Shown here piece by piece: positions 8,132 through 17,966 of a stretch of DNA of 64,000 bases; position 1 is the stretch's first letter, and the number at the start of each line of letters is the position of its first letter. The DNA comes from Symbiodinium natans (lineage: Eukaryota; Sar; Dinophyceae; Suessiales; Symbiodiniaceae), in the NCBI GenBank assembly GCA_905221605.1, contig CAJNDS010002320.1:258440-322439 (forward strand), written 5' to 3'. The notes under the pieces were generated by a model that was given only the letters and a program-made list of their open reading frames with translations, was not told the origin of the DNA and did not search any database. A program made the position numbers and the translations under genes.

Positions 8132-11100
8132 ATGTCTCCTGCGAAGAAGGCAAAGGCTAAGCCCACCTGGCCCGACAAGTCGGTTTGGGACGATGCCGAT
8201 GCCAGCCGCGTTTTCCTTGCTGAGGTGGAGTCGTATGTCCGGGGCCCAATGCCTTTAATTAAATGCGCATTTGTAAAGGAGAGCTTTGAAGATGTACCTT
8301 CCTCAGGTTCAAGATGCATGGCCGGAAATTCTGCACAAGCACAAGCTCCTCAAGGCCGGCCAGACTAGTTTGACTGCCCTGCCTGCGTTGGCAATCGACG
8401 CCACGGACTCAAAGTCCACGGTCACCGGATTCAAGGAAGTCTGGGACACAACCCGGGCACACGTGGCGCTCAAAAAAGACCACATATATGAGGCAGGCGC
8501 CAGTTTGGCGTGGGTTTCGGCATTGATGCCTCCACCGTGCCCGGTCGACCCCCTCCTGCTCACGACGGTCGCTTGGCACTGTGTGGTTGCTGTTCTGTGT
8601 CTCTGTGTGTCTGTGTGTGCATGGCGCCTGAAGCTCTTGCCTCAAGGTCATGCAAGTCGCGGAAGAATGCTTCGTTCCGTTGGTGATCGGAAAGAAGAAG
8701 CGGCTCATCTTTCCCACGACAGTGGTTGCGTCGTTGAGCAAGTTGCCGGCAGAAGACGAGTTGCCCAAGGAAATGCCGGTGGTCGGTGGAAGGGTCGTGG
8801 TTGCTGCTTTTTGGGTGCCTTTGACAGAAGACAGTCGTATGAGAAGCGTGCCGCAGTTGCACTTCCGAGCATTGCCTGCATGCCCAGGTTAAAGTCTTCA
8901 AGGAGATGTCCGAGCCGAGCGTCTCACAGGAGTCCATGCGGTGTCTCCTCGAGTGCATGCTTACCGTGACCATCCAGGCGCACAAGACGGACTCGGGCGC
9001 CTTGGTAGTTGCATCATTGAAAGCCAATGAGGATCTGCGAAGAGTCGCGCTTGCAACTTGTGACACTTTCCTGACTTGGTGTCGCAAGTTAACCGTGGTC
9101 GCCCAGACCGACATGACAGATAAGTCGGCGCCGAAGATGTTGGAGTCGGTCCACACTGGCTTGACAAAGCTGGGCTTTGCCGAGGTCGGCTTCACCTTCA
9201 ACGGTGTCAAGGTCGATGCAAAGTTGATGCAGGCATGCCAAGCAGTGTTGCGCAACATGACGCCGGAGTCGGAGGCGTTGCTTCAGCGAAACTTGGCTGT
9301 TCTGCTGGGCTACCTGTGATTGCGTCCTTGAATTATAAGACAGACTTAAACTCAGGCATCACCGGCCTCTTCGGCCCGTCGGTTGCCGGAAGCCACAACA
9401 AGATGAAGTCGCTCTTCCGGACCTCGTCCGAGTCCGCGCGATTCATGGTCGGCATCCTCTTCTGCAATCTGCAGAGGTCGCATTTCCGAGCTTCGGCCAC
9501 ACGGCTGCCATTTGCTTCTTCGCGGTGTTGTGTTGCAGCTGAACACCTAAAGACCCGCCGGATGCATGTTCGACTCTTGCCGTTTGCGTTGCGTGAAGAC
9601 GGACTCAGGAGCTCACAGACGACGGCATGGACAAGTGGGCCCGCGCCATGTGCGACTTCCATGAGATCATCACCGCGCTCCAAACAGCCGTGTCGTTGCT
9701 GCCGGACAACAACAACAGCAAGGAGATCAGGAACCTTCTGAACGTCTTTCGTTTCTTGGCTAGTGATTGGCCTTCATTGACGTCATCAAGTTGGTTGAAT
9801 TTCGCAGTCGCAACGAAGGTCAGCCGGAAGACTACAGTCGCACCAAGTTCGAGGAGCAGTCGCTGCACATGAAGCTGAGGCCCCTGCGCGACTTCCTCAT
9901 TGCCATCATGGAGCAGGAGCGAGACGAAGACTTGAACGAGTTGTGCGGCAACAAGAAGCCCATCGTCGACATCTTGAAAAACAAGGAGTCGGATCTGGAG
10001 CTGGGCGTGGAATTCCGACACGTGCTGCAGTGCATGTCCACCATGGCCGATGCCAAGGATGCAGGCGAGAGGGACCGCGTCCAGCTCAGTGCCTTGGTGA
10101 CAGGCCGTGTCATGCGTCCGCAACCCCAAACCCTCAACCCTCAACACTGAACCCTCAACCCTGAAGCCTGAACCTTTAACCCCAACCGAATGTGAGCGAC
10201 AGGCGGAAACCTCGAGTCGATGGAGGAGTCGTTGGAAGAGCTGCAGAAGTTGCGCGGTAAGGTTTTGGACAAGGTGTCGGAGAAGACGCGCAAGAATGTG
10301 AAGCTCCACTGCAACGCCAACCCGAAACAGACAGTCGCAGCCATTCCACGCCTTGCGCAAGGCAAGCTTGGTAGTCACCACCGGCTTTTTGTCGTGAGCG
10401 CAGAGCTGCTTGACGAGCATGAGGGCAGCCAGTCGACCCCTTGGGCAAGCGCGCCCGGTAACAAGAACTTGGTTGATCTCTTGGGCCAACGGTTGGATTT
10501 GGTTCTGGAAATGGCGAAAGAGCCGTGGGACTTCATCGTCGTCTCCGACGGGGCCAACAAATCCTTGCGCCAGACCATCCAGAACAAGCTCGGCAATGTC
10601 TCCGAGCTGTTGGTCCTTTATGAGGAGACGAGTCGCTTCCAGGACTACAGCAAGCGTGGCCAGTGGCAGTCGCTCTACTTGTGCAACCCCAAGGGAGCAA
10701 AAGATGCCCAGATCAACCTGGTGCCGCGGGAGGCCGCCTGATGCCTCATGTCCGTGTTTGGTGAAACGTGTCAGTGTAACGCAGCACGTCCACTGGTGCC
10801 AGGATTGCGGCAAAATGCAGCACGTCTTCGCTGGCGTTTGCGCCAATGCGACGCTGGACCTGGACCGCATGTCCACTGACACGAAAAGGTCGGTCTGGAA
10901 GGATAAAGGATTGGTTCGTCCGCAGAAGTGGCCGAGCGAGTCGATTCCGTGGCACTGGTCGGATGTGTTGCCAATGGACGTCTGGGACTCGGTGATGACG
11001 ATGCTGCGGGTGGCGTCTGTCGTGGACTTGTCTGCCGGGCCAACGTGCTTGCGATCGTGCCTGAAGTCGGGAACCTCCTATTTTGGAATCTGCCACAATG

Positions 11101-11416
11101 ATGCTTTTTGTGCCTGGTTGCAGGCAGTCGCCGACAAGGAGTCCCTGAAGCAACTTGGCTGAAAAAGCTTTGGCGCCAGATTTAAGTTAGTTAATTAATT
11201 CAGAATCGTCGGTCGGTTACACACCTTCGGCCAAGGCTTGTGCAGGATTCGTCGGTGCCCCACATGTATGACTCCAACCTCACAGAGATGGTCCTCGAGG
11301 CTTTTCCCGAATTGGCCGAGGAGGACAACGAAGAAGGGGAGGACAAGAATGGCGACGATCAGGACGAGGAGGAGGCGACCGAGGAGACGTTGTATGCGCC
11401 TGATGGGGCGGCCTGA
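8132..11416 (+). CDS. Unrecognised multi-exon protein, tandem paralogue A
   Basis: I do not recognise the family. The start is the ATG at 8132 (MSPAKKAKAKPTWPDKSVWD, lysine rich). Likely exons: 8132 to about 8290; 8307 to about 8540; 8647 to about 8790; 8888-9308; 9356-9474; about 9609-9740; about 9810-10096; 10217 to about 10700; about 10770-11160; 11246-11416, ending in TGA. Landmarks are an HRLFVVSAELLDE motif in the 10217 exon; a CxxC pair (HWCQDCGKMQ) near 10795; a segment SESIPWHWSDVLPMDVWDS followed by VVDLSAGPTCLRSC and GTSYFGICHN, which faintly resembles a SAM-binding Rossmann loop; and a very acidic C-terminus (EEDNEEGEDKNGDDQDEEE). The next gene repeats the same landmarks. AGTCG occurs about 22 times on the + strand here, its complement about four. 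Confidence 0.55.
8888..9308 (+). CDS. Large exon of paralogue A
   Basis: Open for 140 codons after a CCCAG acceptor, with VTIQAHKTDSGALVVASLKA and FAEVGFTFNGVKVDAKL. It is alpha-helix rich by composition. It aligns loosely with the 12.9-13.4 kb exon of paralogue B around xFVTWSRKL / TFLTWCRKL. A GC donor at 9309 joins it in phase to the exon at 9356. Confidence 0.6.
10097..10216 (+). other. GT-AG intron carrying a telomere-like repeat
   Basis: Splicing from GTGACA at 10097 to CTCGAG at 10216 joins VQLSAL to SMEESLEELQKLRGKV in frame. Within its 120 nt, about 10125-10190 consists of degenerate units such as CCCTCAA, CCCTGAA and CCTTTAA, like the arrays beyond 27 kb. Confidence 0.75.
10217..10700 (+). 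CDS. Exon of paralogue A with HRLFVVS motif
   Basis: Long open exon: EELQKLRGKVLDKVSEKTRK, then HHRLFVVSAELLDEHEG, then EPWDFIVVSDGANKSLRQTI, then GQWQSLYLCNPKGAKD. The HRLFVVS...PW...VSxG order is repeated in paralogue B (13.54-14.22 kb). The 3' splice site is not fixed; the frame stays open to a TGA at 10739-10741. Confidence 0.65.
11246..11416 (+). CDS. Last exon of paralogue A, acidic tail
   Basis: Starts after TGCAG and runs 57 codons to TGA: MYDSNLTEMVLEAFPELAEE, then a run of Glu, Asp and Asn. The FPELA block followed by an acidic tail is conserved in paralogue B, ending at 15304. Confidence 0.7.
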   Translation, partial: DSSVPHMYDSNLTEMVLEAFPELAEEDNEEGEDKNGDDQDEEEATEETLYAPDGAA

Positions 11417-11887
11417 GACTTGCAGGTTCTGCTTCGTTGCAGTTAGTTTTGCTGCTGAGCCAGTGCGCTTTGCTTTCCCGTGATCGCTGGCCTGGGGTCC
11501 TGCGAGTAGTCGTGAGAACTTAGAGAGACAAGCTGACGGAGCCATCGAGCTATTATAAATTATAACTTTGCCTGACCTAAGCCTAAAGCGAGCCGCGGGC
11601 TGCAGCGGGGCCTCGAGATGCAGCGTCCGCGAACACTGACTGGCACAGCTGGGGAAATTGTTGTTGGGCAGGGAGGTTTGAACTGAGCGTTTGCCTGAGC
11701 CATGCTGCCATCATTAATTTTGTTGCTTTTCCGTCATGTGCTTTGCTTCGATCACATGGACCACCCGTGATGTTGCAGTCGCTACGCAGGCTCAGGTGCA
11801 GTCGAAGCAGCAGGCAGCGCAAGAAAAAACAGGTCTAGCACTACCGCAACACTGTTTTCTTCTCGGTCGTGTTCCGTTGGCTGCGCC
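11417..11887. other. Intergenic spacer between the paralogues
   Basis: About 470 bp without a recognisable exon, repeat or known regulatory element. It separates the stop of paralogue A from the putative start of paralogue B. I do not see the AGTAGGCCCA motif or the palindromes of the upstream spacer here. Confidence 0.5.
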
Positions 11888-14800
11888 ATGGTGGGCAGTC
11901 GGACGAAGAAGCGAGCAGCTTCAGAAGCCCCCGCCTTGAGACTCCCTAGCAAGGTCCAGCGGGCAGCCTTGGTGCCCACGCCCGCGGCTGGCCAAGAGAA
12001 TGCCAGCGTGACGCCAGTCGAGGAACTGTGGCCGCCCCCTGCAGACGCTGGCACCCAGTGGCTTCAAAAGCTGGCTCATTGGGCTGGGGCCTCAGAGAAG
12101 CGACTCCGATTTGATGCGAACTTAGACTTGCCATCCAAACTTGACCGCTGCAAGTCGTAAACCCGTAAGGTCCGTGCCAAGCTGTCGCAGCGTGGGTTCC
12201 AGTCGAGGCCAGAGCCGCTTATGTTCCACGACGATGGCGAGGAGCAAGCAGTTGCGGAACCTTGGTGCCCCGAGCATTGCCTGATGGCTTTGAAGAAGAA
12301 CGGCGAGTACATTGCGGGCGGCCACGTGTTATGGCTGTCCCTGGCCCGGCACTCTCGCGACAATCTGATCCAAGACGATATCGCTTACCGTGATGTAGAA
12401 GACCTCGCGCAGATGATGCAGCTGCAGCTCAGCGGCAATTTCCAGAGGCATTCTCATGCCTGTGCATGTTACCCCGGACATCCAAGGAGCAACAAGCACA
12501 GCTTCCCTGTCACAGTCGAGGCGTACACATGGGAGGTGCCGGCCGGCTACCCCGAGGTGCTGCACTTCCTGTCCGACATGAAGCCAGTCGCAGTGTGGTG
12601 GGTGCCCCGTGCTTCAGTAAGCTCATAATGTCAAGCGGGAAGCATGTGGAACACGTTGCAAGGTTAGTTCGTCCATACGACTTGCTGAAATCAGCCCGCT
12701 CGCATCTCAGGTGGACATGTTCCAAGCTCTTCGAAATGAGAGAGAGCAGGACATACGAGCACTTTGGCGAGTTGCAGCGTCGTGTTGCATTCACCTGTAT
12801 TGGGTCGCTTCTCTTCTTATTATTAAGTACTTTGCTTGCGCGCGCCACTGACTGGGTTGTAGTGTAGGTCCACAGAATCAGATAGAGTTCCCGGGTGCCA
12901 AGGACAAAGGCAGCGCCACTGAGTCGACAAAGTGTCTGCTGAAACAGAGCTTGCTGGCCAGTCGCACACGATCCCAGTACTTCGAGAACACGTTCGTGAC
13001 GTGGTCGAGGAAGCTGTGTGCGTACATGACTTCCCTGTCATCAGGAAGGCTGCAGTCGCGCAATGAGCTTCTCAAGCTCCTGCAGAAGAACGACCCAGGA
13101 TTTGCCTACAACGGCCAGGTCGGCAACTACTATATGGTGCACGCGGCCGAAGTCGTTTCCGAGGTCGTCGTCAGAGAGGCTCTGCTTGTGCTTCAAGACC
13201 TGACTCGTCGACACGGAGTCGACTTTCTGGCGAGTCAGTACAGCAAACTTTGGTACTTGGCAAGCGCCGCGAAGAGATGGTCTACGGACACCTTCACGCC
13301 TGTTGAAGTGCTGACGTTTGTGTTGCTTCTCATGGGAGACGACCTAGCCAGCGGCGAGCGCTTGAAGCCGAAAGCAGTCACAAAGTCAGCTCTGAAGGTG
13401 CAAGCCTGCAGCACTTGTGAGGACCCGGGGCTCTGGAAATCATTTTGTACTCGTTAGTAGTAGTAAATGTAAGAAATAGCAGCTTGAGCAGTGAATAGCC
13501 GAAAATGAAGACCCCCAGCCCAGGGCCAGTCGACACCTTGCGTGACGTGCCCTATCAATTGGCTGCGAGTGGCACTGGAAAAGGCCCGACTGTGGCATTA
13601 CTGCGTGAAGGAGCTGCACAGAAGTAATGTCTCCCCACAGTTGCTGCAGCAGCTCGCCAACGTCGGTTGCCATGACAAGCACTGCCTGGATGGCGACTCG
13701 AAGATGAAGCTTGCTGCGTGGGTGGAGGTGGCAGAGACAGATTCACTGGAGAAGTCGCTTCGAAAGGGCAAGTCGCAGGAGTACCGCCAGAAGATCTTAG
13801 ATCGACTGCAGGAAGCTTTGGGTTTCGACTTGGCCAAGGGCATGCTCCGAGTGTCTGCGGCTCCACTTTCGCAGTCGCAGCACGATCAGCGTGATGCCAT
13901 TGCGGCCAAGGCAAAGTTGTTTTGCGATGATCATGTGCACTTCGAAGTGTACGGGAAGGCAGACTTGCTCGAAGATGCCCTGAATCGGTTGCCGCCGGAG
14001 TGGATGCAGGAGTGTAGTGTGTTGAACAAATCGCATCGCTTGTTCGTGGTGTCGACAAGCCTCCTGTTCGAGAACGAGAAGATGCCCTGGAACTCCAGCA
14101 GCAAGTCGGGTTGGACGAAGTCGCAGTCCAAGGAATTTGCTAGCCTTCTCAAGACAGTGAAGACAGCGGCCTCGCAAGATGGCGAGACTTGCCTGTGTGT
14201 CAGTCATGGTTTTTCCACTTTCAATGCTCATGGATCTGCCCGCGTTAGAGTCAGTGTCACGTCGTAATGACAAGGCCATGGTCTTAGTCGAAACAAGCTG
14301 CCCAAAACTCCGGCGTGTGGTCGAAGATGAATTTCAGGCGCTGCTTCTCGGTCGCACTGATACGGGCTTGAAACCTGAGAGTGACTCGTCAAGACAGTCA
14401 GTGTCACATGTCGCCCAGGAGCCGCCCAAGCCACATAGGCTATTTCCAAGCACTGTATTCTCAGTCGCCGCGGCCCAGTCGCAGCATCTTCGCGACGCCC
14501 TCCGAGAATTGGACTGCTATCGTGTGGTCCAAGTCGCCCAAGGTGCGTGTCACGACAGTCGATCGCGAGGCAGGACTGTGGTCGAATTGTATTCGTCTGT
14601 GCTGCTCTGAGCCTCCGGTCTGATGCAGGATCCGTTCAGGACCCATGGCTGTCCCAGTACTTTGAGTGGATTGACTCCCCTGAACGTGTTCGACCTCCCG
14701 CGGATGGCGGAGACTGAGAAAGTCGCGGCCGATGACTTGGCAAAAGTGCCCAGTCGACCCCGCCATTGGGACAGTAGCGCGATACCATGGCGCTGGCATG

Positions 14801-15304
14801 AGACTTTGCCCGAGGAAGGCTGGGGGTGCATACTGAACCTGTGCCGCGGGCGCACTGTTCTGGATTTCAGCCTCGTGCCTGCATGGATTTTTTTTGAGTT
14901 TGCATCTACTAAGCTCGAAAGGCTTGCGTGCCCGGGTTGCCATTGCATTGGCGCTCTATAATAAGGCCCTGGAGTCGGACTTTTACGGGCCAGTCTGCGC
15001 AATGGAGTGAGATATGTCGGCTTCTGTCGGAAACAAGGACTTCGGAACTGGTGCAGCAACCTGTGTCTCCAGAACTCCTTGCGGCCACTTGACTGCTTGA
15101 CTTGAACAATCCAGTCAGTGTCAGTAATACTAGTCATGAGCGTCAGTCGTTCAGTCGGCAGACTTGAGGCTCATATCGGACAAGACGCACATCCTCTTCG
15201 ATGAGAGTTGGCAGGCCGCGGTGCAGGAGCTTTTTCCGGAGCTTGCTCCTCCTAGTCGTAGCGATGTACATCAAGCAAGCTTCGACGATGACGATGATGA
15301 TTAG
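11888..15304 (+). CDS. Unrecognised multi-exon protein, tandem paralogue B
   Basis: Putative start ATG at 11888 (MVGSRTKKRAASEAPALRLP). One frame continues from 11888 to 12628 except for a TAA at 12158-12160. Later exons: about 12711-12777 (VDMFQALRNEREQDIRALWR), about 12889-13440 (QYFENTFVTWSRKLCAYMTS), about 13542-14220 (KSHRLFVVSTSLLFENEKMP), about 14270-14360 (VETSCPKLRRVVEDEFQALL), about 14640-14880 (SSAIPWRWHETLPEEGWGCI, then GRTVLDFSLVPAW), a poorly defined exon near 14990-15075, and about 15170-15304 ending DESWQAAVQELFPELAPPSR plus a poly-Asp tail and TAG. Order and motifs parallel paralogue A, so the two arose by tandem duplication, but divergence is high. The internal stop means either an unrecognised intron, a later start, or decay. 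Confidence 0.5.
13542..14220 (+). CDS. Large exon of paralogue B with HRLFVVS motif
   Basis: Open frame with EVAETDSLEKSLRKGKSQEY, ILDRLQEALGFDLAKGM and SHRLFVVSTSLLFENEKMPW. The last piece aligns with HHRLFVVSAELLDEHEG...PW of paralogue A at 10.4 kb. Ends are approximate. Confidence 0.6.
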
Positions 15305-16190
15305 GCCCACGTCAGCGTACGACTGTCGTATGGGTAGACAGGACTTGGTGTTTCACGGGGCAGCCGCAGCTGCAGTCACACGTAAATGAACCTCAGAATT
15401 GTGCTGTCGGAGTTACTAGTAGTGAATTCAATGCGGCTTAAAAGGGGGAAACATGCGAGTCCGGGAGTTTCACTGCAATGAGGAAGTTTTTCATGCAAGG
15501 AAATAGAGGTGAGGATGGTTCAGCCTGCAAAGCTGATTCAACCCAGTCGTTCTGTGTTTCCGTGCATGAGAGCCGGGGCAAGGGGTAGACGCAGCGCCAC
15601 GTGCAGGGGAAAACGATGAAGACACGTTTTGCGTGGAGCAGCAATGGGTAGTGCTGATGTGATTCGTGCGCATTGAGCCGAGCCCACGCGAAAAGAAGTC
15701 GGGGCTCACATCAGTCAGTCGACAGTAACAAAAACAATTGGCGTCAGGAGGCTAACTGAGTATGCCGCAGACTGCACTGCAGACGGGATATCATCTGACG
15801 GACTGAGTACGGGTAGCCTGCGCTAGCCATGTTGAAGTGAAGCGCAAAGGGCAAAAGTCGGCCGCTGCCCCGAGGACCAGGGCTTTTGGAATGCATCGTG
15901 GTGACCTCACCTCCTGAACTTGTGATTCTTGTTCTATTCTTGTCCTCGCAGGATGCAACTCGGGCAAGCAGAGCGCACGAAAAAGAAGTCAGTTCCACAG
16001 CCGCACGCAGAGTGGGGCGGGCATGTTTCCTGGCATCTTTGCACGCTGCCGATAGTTCCCGGGAGGTCAGAGTCCAGATCAAGATCTTCGGCATCACAGA
16101 ACAGGCGCACGTCCGGGAGAAAGCCTTCGGCAGAAAGAAAGTACCCAGGAGGCAAGAGTGCATGGTCAGTCCTCGTTTAGCAGGGGTGAA
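14797..16190 (+). repeat. Tandem duplication unit 1 (3' end of paralogue B)
   Basis: Begins CATGAGACTTTGCCC and ends TAGCAGGGGTGAA. It contains the last exons of paralogue B and about 890 bp of 3' flank. Unit 2 follows with no gap. Within the flank an open stretch at about 15957-16180 (basic, SRSRSSASQNRRTSGRKPS) is preserved in both units but is not assigned to a gene. Confidence 0.8.
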
Positions 16191-16476
16191 CATGAGACTT
16201 TGCCCAAGGAAGGCTGGGGGTGCATACTGTACTTGTGCCGCGGGCGCACGGTTCTGGATTTCAGCCTCCTGCCTGCATGGATTTTTTGGACGTTCTGCAT
16301 GTTTCCAGTTTGCAACGTGCCCGGGTGGCACTCTATAAAACCCTGGCGGAGTCGAACTTTTACAGGCTCGGAGTCTGCGCCCTCGACTCAGAGACGCATC
16401 AGCCTCCGTGGAAGAGAAGGACCTCGGAACTGGTGCAACAACCTGTGTCGCCAGAACTCCTTGACGTGAACAATCC
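16191..16476 (+). pseudogene. Truncated copy of paralogue B 3' exons
   Basis: Encodes HETLPKEGWGCILYLCRGRT, then VLDFSLLPAW, the same block as 14797-14890, followed by a frame with RTSELVQQPVSPELL also present in unit 1. Upstream exons are missing because the duplication starts inside the gene, and the acidic last exon is absent. I infer it is non-functional as a stand-alone gene. Confidence 0.6.
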
Positions 16477-16610
16477 GGAAAGGGCAGTCGTGATCTGCAC
16501 CCATCGCCCGTCCTCTTGGGATCATGCTGCTGACACCTTCAGTCGACGCAGCGGACCTTGAGCGTTCGTTGCTCGGCCGGACTGTGAAACCCTAAGGCAG
16601 CACCCCATGA
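16477..16610. repeat. Dispersed repeat shared with 26.1 and 26.6 kb
   Basis: About 130 bp containing TGATCTGCACCCATCGCCCG and GCTCGGCCGGACTGTG. It recurs at 26137-26260 and 26594-26717. The three copies differ at few positions. Here the sequence reads GGCAGTCGTG and TTCAGTCGAC, where the 26 kb copies read GGCATTCGTG and TTGGGTCGAC. Confidence 0.8.
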
Positions 16611-17609
16611 TTTTCAGTGGGAATGGTGGGCTCTTCCTAGTCGTAGCGATGTACAGTCGTATGGGTAGACAGGACTTGGTCGTTTCACGGCGCAGCCGCA
16701 GCTGCAGTCACACGTAAATGAACGTGCGCCGATCTCAGAACTGTGCTGTCGGGGCAAACGTGCGAGTCGGAGTTTCACTGCAAGTTTTTCGTGCAAGGAA
16801 ATAGAGGTGAGGATGGTTCAGCCTGAAAAGTGCAACCCAGTCGTTCTGTATTTCCGTGCATGAGAGCTGGTGCAAGGGGTATAGAGGCAGCGCCATGCGC
16901 AGGGAAAATGGTCAAGACCCAGCTAGCGCTGATGTGATCGCAATTAGGGCTTGCGCTCTGAGCGGCATGGACATGCTGTCCTGCGCGACGGTGTTTTGCC
17001 ACATGTTAGTTCCACTGTGATGTCACATGAAAGCCTTGTGCACATTGAGCCCGCGCGAAAAAAAGTCGGGGCTCAGATCAGTCAACGTCAGAAAGGTGGA
17101 CACACAGCAAGGCAGATTACAGTATGAGAGTCGACAGTCACAAAAACAATTGGCGTCAGGAGGCTAACTGAGTATGCCGCAGACTGCACTGCAGACGGGA
17201 TATCATCTGACGGACTGACTATGTGGGTAACCTGCGCTAGCCATGTTGAAGCTAAGCGCAAAGGGCAAAAGTCGGCCGCTGCCCAGAGGACCTTGGCTTT
17301 TGGAATGCATCGTGGTGACCTCGCCTCTTGAACTTGTGATTCTTGTTCTATTCTTGTCCTCGCAGGATGCAACTCGGGCAAGCAGACCACACGAAAAAGA
17401 TGTCAGTTCCACAGCCGCACGCAGAGTGGGGCGGGCATGTTTCCTGGCGTTTTAGCACACTGCCGATAGTTCCCGGGAGGTCAGAGTCCAGATCAAGATC
17501 TTCGCCGTCACAGAACAGGCGCACGTCCGGGAGAAAGCCTTCGGCACAAAAAAAGTTCCCAGGAGGCAAGAGTCCATGGTCAGTCATCGTTTAGCAGGGG
17601 TGAACGAAT

Positions 17610-17966
17610 CGGCGTGACGAGCTTAGGCCTGCCCAACGGCCTCAACCCAAGCCTTCGCGCAAGAAGCCAGCAGGGCTTTTGAAGTTGCGCCCACCCACTG
17701 CCAAATTGAAGCACGCACGTCGGCAAAGTCGCGGTGACGCTTCTGCCAGAGGCATTTTTCGCAGGTTTCGCTCCCAGTGGCAGAGGTCAGCAGTCGATGT
17801 CGCCCCAGACGGCAAGCAGGTGTGTTGGCTCGCGGAGAAAGTCAGTGGCGAGCCCTGGGGCATCGGCTGCGTGTTTTGCGCATGGCTGGCCAATCGCCCA
17901 AACCGCATGAAGTCGGTGAAGTATTGTCGCCAGGCAACTAAGTGGGCACCTTGGCCAGAAACATAG
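17610..17966 (+). CDS. Transposase-like gene, first exon with half zinc finger
   Basis: Open frame to a TAG at 17964-17966: PKPSRKKPAGLLKLRPPTAK, then GEPWGIGCVFCAWLANRPNR, then KYCRQATKWAPW. The GIGCVFC pair supplies two cysteines of a finger, and a KWA after it is typical of BED-like fingers. The matching histidines are found at 21.3 kb. No ATG is obvious upstream in frame, so the true start is unknown. Confidence 0.5.
   Translation, partial: RRDELRPAQRPQPKPSRKKPAGLLKLRPPTAKLKHARRQSRGDASARGIFRRFRSQWQRSAVDVAPDGKQVCWLAEKVSGEPWGIGCVFCAWLANRPNRMKSVKYCRQATKWAPWPET

Larger units (their letters stand above)
16191..17604 (+). repeat. Tandem duplication unit 2
   Basis: Begins CATGAGACTTTGCCC at 16191 and ends TAGCAGGGGTGAA at 17604, copying unit 1 with scattered substitutions and indels. 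The part matching the last exon of paralogue B is replaced by a different segment (16477-16610) that recurs near 26 kb. Confidence 0.8.

Noticed and set aside
12158-12180. Micro-intron removing the in-frame stop in paralogue B
   Set aside because: Would be only about 16 nt, far shorter than the 64-135 nt introns modelled nearby; left as an open question.
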